This document shows, piece after piece, positions 63,885-64,000 of a DNA stretch of 64,000 nt. The translations under genes and the position numbers were made by a program. The number at the start of each line of letters is the position of its first letter. Within the stretch, counting starts at the first letter, position 1. Below the pieces are notes generated by a model. That model did no database searches and was not told the origin of the DNA. It was given only the letters and a program-made list of their open reading frames with translations. This stretch comes from Lucinisca nassula (taxonomy: Eukaryota > Mollusca > Bivalvia > Lucinida > Lucinidae). The stretch lies in the NCBI GenBank assembly GCA_963580285.1, contig OY757023.1:88189108-88253107 (forward strand), read 5' to 3'.

Positions 63885-64000
63885 ATCACGAAATCACGCC
63901 TATATAAATTTGACCCCCTTAAACCCCATTTTTATATGGTAAAACTGGAGTTTGTAGGGGTATATATTAGTTTTCTTATTCCTGCTCAAAAACATAGATT
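63885..64000 (+). repeat. Hairpin MITE family H, variant B, cut by window end
   Basis: Starts ATCACGAAATCACGCCTATA, has the CCTTAAACCCC hairpin, and stops at AAAAACATAGATT where the main hairpin would begin. Confidence 0.8.

Overview
This window is eukaryotic. It is AT-rich, holds almost no continuous coding sequence, and is packed with interspersed and tandem repeats. The mixture suggests an invertebrate, most likely a bivalve mollusc: a permuted Penelope-like retroelement (PLE), several tRNA-derived SINE families, TTAA- and TA-target MITEs, tandem hammerhead-ribozyme repeats, and a STAND/NB-ARC exon. The species call is inference from repeat style, not from any database match.

Host coding content is small. 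The only clear host coding exon is 28744-29549 (+), the P-loop NTPase core of a STAND/NB-ARC-like protein, bounded by consensus splice sites. A 79-nt candidate exon at 59071-59149 (+) has the matching intron phase and only one open frame, so the gene may span about 30 kb of repeat-filled intron. A decayed gene of unrecognised family lies at 36724-38466 (-). Two copies of a C2H2 zinc-finger fragment lie near 16.1 and 18.4 kb.

Transposon-derived coding relics: a Tc1-like transposase fragment (1443-1838, -); a near full-length but decayed PLE with an N-terminal GIY-YIG domain ahead of the reverse transcriptase (6677-10988, -), with truncated copies at 5.0-5.5, 16.9-17.9 and 40.7-41.2 kb; and a mariner D34D transposase pseudogene (44060-45125, -).

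Non-coding layout. 0-6 kb: SINE-like repeats, a Tc1 relic and a tandem GACCTAGTGACC-type repeat. 6-13 kb: the PLE between direct repeats, then more of the tandem repeat, with a lone hammerhead at 11.9 kb. 13-21 kb: hairpin MITEs, an inverted purine/pyrimidine array, a PLE fragment and a 4-unit ribozyme array. 21-28 kb: MITEs nested in a second tandem repeat. 28-30 kb: the STAND exon and a fold-back element with 65-bp internal repeats. 31-34 kb: a ribozyme dimer and SINEs. 36-46 kb: the unknown pseudogene, a 0.6-kb inverted duplication and the mariner relic. 46.7-48.8 kb: an 11-unit, mostly 166-bp array. 49-58 kb: hairpin MITEs, fold-backs, and a 3.06-kb TTAA element that splits a Harbinger-like MITE. 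58-64 kb: the candidate exon, more MITEs and a 0.93-kb tandem duplication.

The most interesting signal is a set of ~260-bp units at 19.5-20.5, 31.8-32.3 and 41.5-41.8 kb. Each carries a type I hammerhead with palindromic stem III, which is the hallmark of animal retrozymes. One array shares about 41 bp with the leader of the PLE in this same window, a direct sequence link between a non-autonomous ribozyme element and a candidate mobilising retroelement. A second general signal is hairpin MITEs whose two arms change in step between copies, even across families with different termini.
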